NCBI GenBank assembly: GCA_030631525.1
Contig: DAOVKY010000031.1
Location: 1-7,402, forward strand
Reading direction: 5' to 3'
Length of the DNA stretch: 7,402 bases
Origin: a bacterium
GTDB lineage: Bacteria; JAHJDO01
Position 1 is the first letter of the stretch. Every line of letters starts with the position of its first letter. Shown here one piece after another: positions 5,250-7,402 of this stretch. A model generated the notes under the pieces. The model had not been told where the DNA came from and ran no database searches. It was given only the letters and a program-made list of their open reading frames with translations. The translations under genes and the position numbers were made by a program.

Positions 5250-5333
5250 TGCCGAAGGGGGGATTTGAACCCCCAAGGAGTTTCCTCCACATGGTCCTGA
5301 ACCATGCGTGTCTGCCAATTTCACCACTTCGGC
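5250..5333 (-). tRNA. tRNA-Leu (anticodon CAG)
   Basis: On the minus strand a complete class II tRNA can be folded. The acceptor stem is GCCGAAG with CTTCGGC and discriminator A. The D-arm contains GTGAAATTGGCAGAC. The anticodon stem CATGG/CCATG carries the seven-base loop TTCAGGA (anticodon CAG). The long variable arm is GGAG-GAAA-CTCC, and the T-arm is GGGGG-TTCAAAT-CCCCC. The anticodon and the long variable arm both indicate leucine (decoding CUG). The 3' CCA is not encoded: the discriminator is followed by CTTTT. The 3' end points toward the AbiE region, the usual geometry for integration of mobile DNA at tRNA genes. Confidence 0.96.
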
Positions 5334-5353
5334 ATCTTAATAATACAAAAAAT

Positions 5354-5386
5354 ATTATATCATTCCTTTGTAAATATAAAAGTCAA
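5354..5386 (-). promoter_or_regulatory. Promoter of tRNA-Leu with extended -10
   Basis: Read on the minus strand, TGATATAAT (complement of 5354-5362) is an extended -10 element (TGnTATAAT), about 20 nt upstream of the mature tRNA 5' end. A TTGACT lies upstream (complement of 5381-5386), but its 21-bp spacing is too long for an ideal -35, so the extended -10 probably carries most of the promoter strength. Confidence 0.55.
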
Positions 5387-5445
5387 TAATTCCCGCGAAC
5401 TAGTTTTATCTTTACACTCTTCCAGCCCCGTAGTAACATTGAAAA

Positions 5446-6846
5446 ATGTTAAAACAGGAATTATTTTTAAAACAAACGCAAAAGTTAGTAATGACTCCAG
5501 AGATGCAGCAGTCTATACATATGCTCCAAATGCCTCTTCTGGAATTAAAAGAAACAATAGAACAGGAACTAGTAGAAAATCCCATGCTTGAGCTAAAGAA
5601 AGAAACAGATACTGTTAATGCAGAAGATAGTAGTATTGAAGAAAATCTTGATGCGAATATAAAAGAGGAACTGGAGCAATTCGCCAAACTTGAGCGGGAC
5701 TGGCAGGAATATTACAGTCAGGCACATGAGAAGGAAGATACAAGAGAAAAGCAGGAGAAAAGGGACTATGCAGAAACTTTAATTACTAATAGTTCAGGCT
5801 TGAGAGAACATCTATTTAAGCAGCTGCATCTTGTTAAATTATCAGGTGATGATTATAAAATTGGAGAGATAATTATTAATGAAATAAATGACGATGGGTA
5901 TCTGCAAAGTTCAGTGAATGAGCTAGCATCTATTGCAAATGTACCTTCAAAGAGCATTGAGAAGATTTTGCGAATAATACAGCAATTTGACCCTGCTGGA
6001 GTTGGGGCAAGGACAATTGATGAATGTTTGCTCATTCAGATAAAGTCCATGGGCAAGGGAAATGCCTATAATCAGAAAATGGTTAAGTATCATTTAGGAG
6101 ATATAGGCAAGAAAAGCTACAAATCTATTGCTAAGGCTCTTAATATCTCTGAACATAAAATCATTAAAGAAGCTGGATTAATATGCTCTCTTGAACCAAA
6201 ACCTGGAAGACAGTATAATTCTGTTCAGATAAAATATATTACGCCTGATGTTACTCTTAAAAAGGCAGCTAAGGAGGACGAATACATAATTATAATCAAT
6301 AATGAAGAATTGCCGATGATTAGAATAAATCCATTATATAGAAAGCTAGCGCAATCCTGTGGAGAAGAAAAAGCTAAGAAGTTCCTGCTTGAAAAATTCA
6401 AATCAGCAATATGGCTTCTGAAAAGTATAAAACAAAGACAGGCAACAATATCTAAAGTAACAAAATATATTATTAAATACCAAAAGGAATTTTTAGAAAA
6501 AGGATTGTCTCATTTAAAGCCCCTGATATTAAAGGAAGTAGCAGATGCCCTAGAAATGCATCAGTCTACTATAAGCAGAGCAATTTCAAATAAGTATATT
6601 CAAACTCCCCATGGGCTTTTGCCTCTCAAATATTTCTTTAGTGGTGGAGTGTCTAATTTTACCTCATCAACATATATAAAGTCCAAGATACATCATCTTA
6701 TTGAGAATGAAAATCACAATAAACCAATCAGTGATCAGAAAATTGCAGATAAACTTAACACTTTAGGTATAGATATTGCTCGCAGAACAGTTGCTAAATA
6801 CAGAGAGTCTTTGAATATTCTACCATCCAGTCTCAGAAAATCCTAA
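5446..6846 (+). CDS. rpoN: RNA polymerase sigma-54 factor
   Basis: This 466-residue protein is a full-length sigma-54. Region I (about 1-50) has the characteristic LKQTQKLVMTPEMQQSIHML, which contacts enhancer-binding ATPases. An acidic, Glu-rich region II follows (about 51-110). The core-binding domain (about 110-300) includes FDPAGVGARTIDECL (181-195) and LEPKPGR (249-255). The DNA-binding part contains the HTH ILKEVADALEMHQSTISRAI (361-380) with NKYIQTPHG, and ends with the RpoN box ARRTVAKYRE (445-454), which recognises the -24 promoter element. The RpoN box closely follows the canonical sequence, so the factor should be active. It directs transcription that depends on activator ATPases. 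Start ATG 5446 is supported by the family N-terminus, although no good Shine-Dalgarno precedes it. It is divergent from tRNA-Leu (112 nt apart) and convergent with the kinase gene, whose stop is 16 nt away. No clear terminator lies between them. Confidence 0.97.
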   Translation: MLKQELFLKQTQKLVMTPEMQQSIHMLQMPLLELKETIEQELVENPMLELKKETDTVNAEDSSIEENLDANIKEELEQFAKLERDWQEYYSQAHEKEDTREKQEKRDYAETLITNSSGLREHLFKQLHLVKLSGDDYKIGEIIINEINDDGYLQSSVNELASIANVPSKSIEKILRIIQQFDPAGVGARTIDECLLIQIKSMGKGNAYNQKMVKYHLGDIGKKSYKSIAKALNISEHKIIKEAGLICSLEPKPGRQYNSVQIKYITPDVTLKKAAKEDEYIIIINNEELPMIRINPLYRKLAQSCGEEKAKKFLLEKFKSAIWLLKSIKQRQATISKVTKYIIKYQKEFLEKGLSHLKPLILKEVADALEMHQSTISRAISNKYIQTPHGLLPLKYFFSGGVSNFTSSTYIKSKIHHLIENENHNKPISDQKIADKLNTLGIDIARRTVAKYRESLNILPSSLRKS

Positions 6847-6862
6847 AATTCCTGTTCATCTA

Positions 6863-7402
6863 CTAGGAGAGTTCCATATTGATTTCAAATAAGTCAAGCC
6901 GCAGCATGCTTGCAGTCTGATACCTATTTGCAGGTAATTTTTCAAGCATTTTCATAATGGTGCTTTCAATATTTGGATTTATTTTGCTATTGATTTGTTT
7001 TATGGGTCTTGGCTTAAGACTTAGGTGCTTTGTCAGTATCTCCCGATCTCCAGATCCCTTAAATGGCACTTGCCCAGTTGCCATTTCATACATTGTAATT
7101 CCAAGGCTGTATATATCGGTCCTGTGGTCAATATCTCTTCCCTTGACCTGTTCCGGGGACATATAGCTAGGAGCTCCCTGTCTATGAGAATATGCAATTG
7201 TCCCATGGGAAGCAATTCCAAAATCACTTATTTTAGCTGTAGTATTTGCAATAAGAATATTCTTAGGCTTTATATCCTTATGAATAATTCCTTTAGAGTG
7301 AATATATTCCAGTCCTTTTGTTATATCCATGCTAATATTTATAATGGTCTGATTATCAAGTAAACGGTTTTTATTAAGAAGCTCCCTTAATGTTTTTCCT
7401 TC
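6863..7402 (-). CDS. Hanks-type Ser/Thr protein kinase, C-terminal part (5' end outside window)
   Basis: The frame is open to the right edge. The 179 visible residues begin EGKTLRELLNKN, the end of the N-lobe and hinge, upstream of the internal Met at 7330. Kinase motifs follow in order: catalytic loop IHKDIKPKNIL (residues 40-50, catalytic Asp43, Lys and Asn in place), Mg-binding DFG (60-62), SPE (82-84, the APE equivalent), and DIYSLGITMYEM (96-107, subdomain IX). RYQTASML ends the fold. The glycine loop and ATP-binding Lys lie outside the window. The protein ends right after the kinase domain: no PASTA repeats, TPR or transmembrane segment follow, so any sensor part would be N-terminal or in a partner. 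Two substitutions are notable. The usual HRD is HKD, and the P+1-loop Thr of GTxxYMSPE is Ala (GAPSYMSPE). The gene converges with rpoN. Confidence 0.93.
   Translation of the reverse strand, partial: EGKTLRELLNKNRLLDNQTIINISMDITKGLEYIHSKGIIHKDIKPKNILIANTTAKISDFGIASHGTIAYSHRQGAPSYMSPEQVKGRDIDHRTDIYSLGITMYEMATGQVPFKGSGDREILTKHLSLKPRPIKQINSKINPNIESTIMKMLEKLPANRYQTASMLRLDLFEINMELS

Noticed and set aside
2220..5340. CRISPR array or retron-like element in the accessory patch
   Set aside because: No regularly spaced direct repeats and no reverse transcriptase or Cas-like frame are present; the repeats seen are palindromic operators or element ends.
5183..5389. Plus-strand open frame overlapping the tRNA region
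   Set aside because: It is the antisense reading of tRNA-Leu, whose structure explains the sequence.
6847..6862. Bidirectional terminator between rpoN and the kinase gene
   Set aside because: The 16-nt gap and its surroundings form no convincing GC-rich hairpin with a T-run on either strand.

Overview
The window is AT-rich and gene-dense, with bacterial operon structure. Sigma-54 (RpoN), a Hanks-type Ser/Thr kinase, an Mrp/NBP35 ATPase, a DUF89 protein and tRNA-Leu point to a diderm bacterium. The gene style and a transposase remnant of a type I associate with uncultivated candidate phyla suggest an Omnitrophota-like lineage, but that assignment is an impression from memory and has not been searched.

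Layout. (1) Positions 1-2191 hold a tight plus-strand cluster: the 3' part of a DUF89/ARMT1-like phosphatase, an Mrp/NBP35-type Fe-S carrier ATPase, a small J-domain protein and a class I SAM methyltransferase. The last three genes overlap end to start, so they are probably one translationally coupled operon. (2) Positions 2192-5249 form an accessory patch: a broken, internally deleted transposase on the minus strand, two tandem 27-bp palindromes carrying DnaA-box-like arms, an orphan plus-strand terminator, a 65-residue excisionase-like HTH protein, and a two-gene AbiE (type IV) toxin-antitoxin operon. The AbiE promoter is bracketed by two copies of a 17-bp inverted repeat. (3) Positions 5250-5333 encode tRNA-Leu(CAG) on the minus strand; its 3' end faces the accessory patch, as expected beside an integration hotspot. 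(4) Positions 5446-6846 encode sigma-54. (5) A Ser/Thr kinase converges on it from the minus strand and runs off the right edge.

How the parts work together. The left cluster looks like housekeeping: an Fe-S scaffold or carrier ATPase with a dedicated J co-chaperone, next to a metabolite damage-control phosphatase and a methyltransferase. The accessory patch carries the most interesting biology. The AbiE promoter has paired operators 52 bp apart, consistent with cooperative autorepression by the antitoxin AbiEi. The toxin gene abiEii appears to carry a one-base expansion in an A5 tract about 23 codons after its natural start. That splits a family-like N-terminus from the rest of the nucleotidyltransferase. 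The toxin may therefore be dead, phase-variable, slippage-dependent, restarted from an internal TTG, or the victim of an assembly error.

No wholly new system can be demonstrated. The best candidates for follow-up are the AbiE frameshift with its operator pair, and the tandem DnaA-box palindromes beside the transposase relic.
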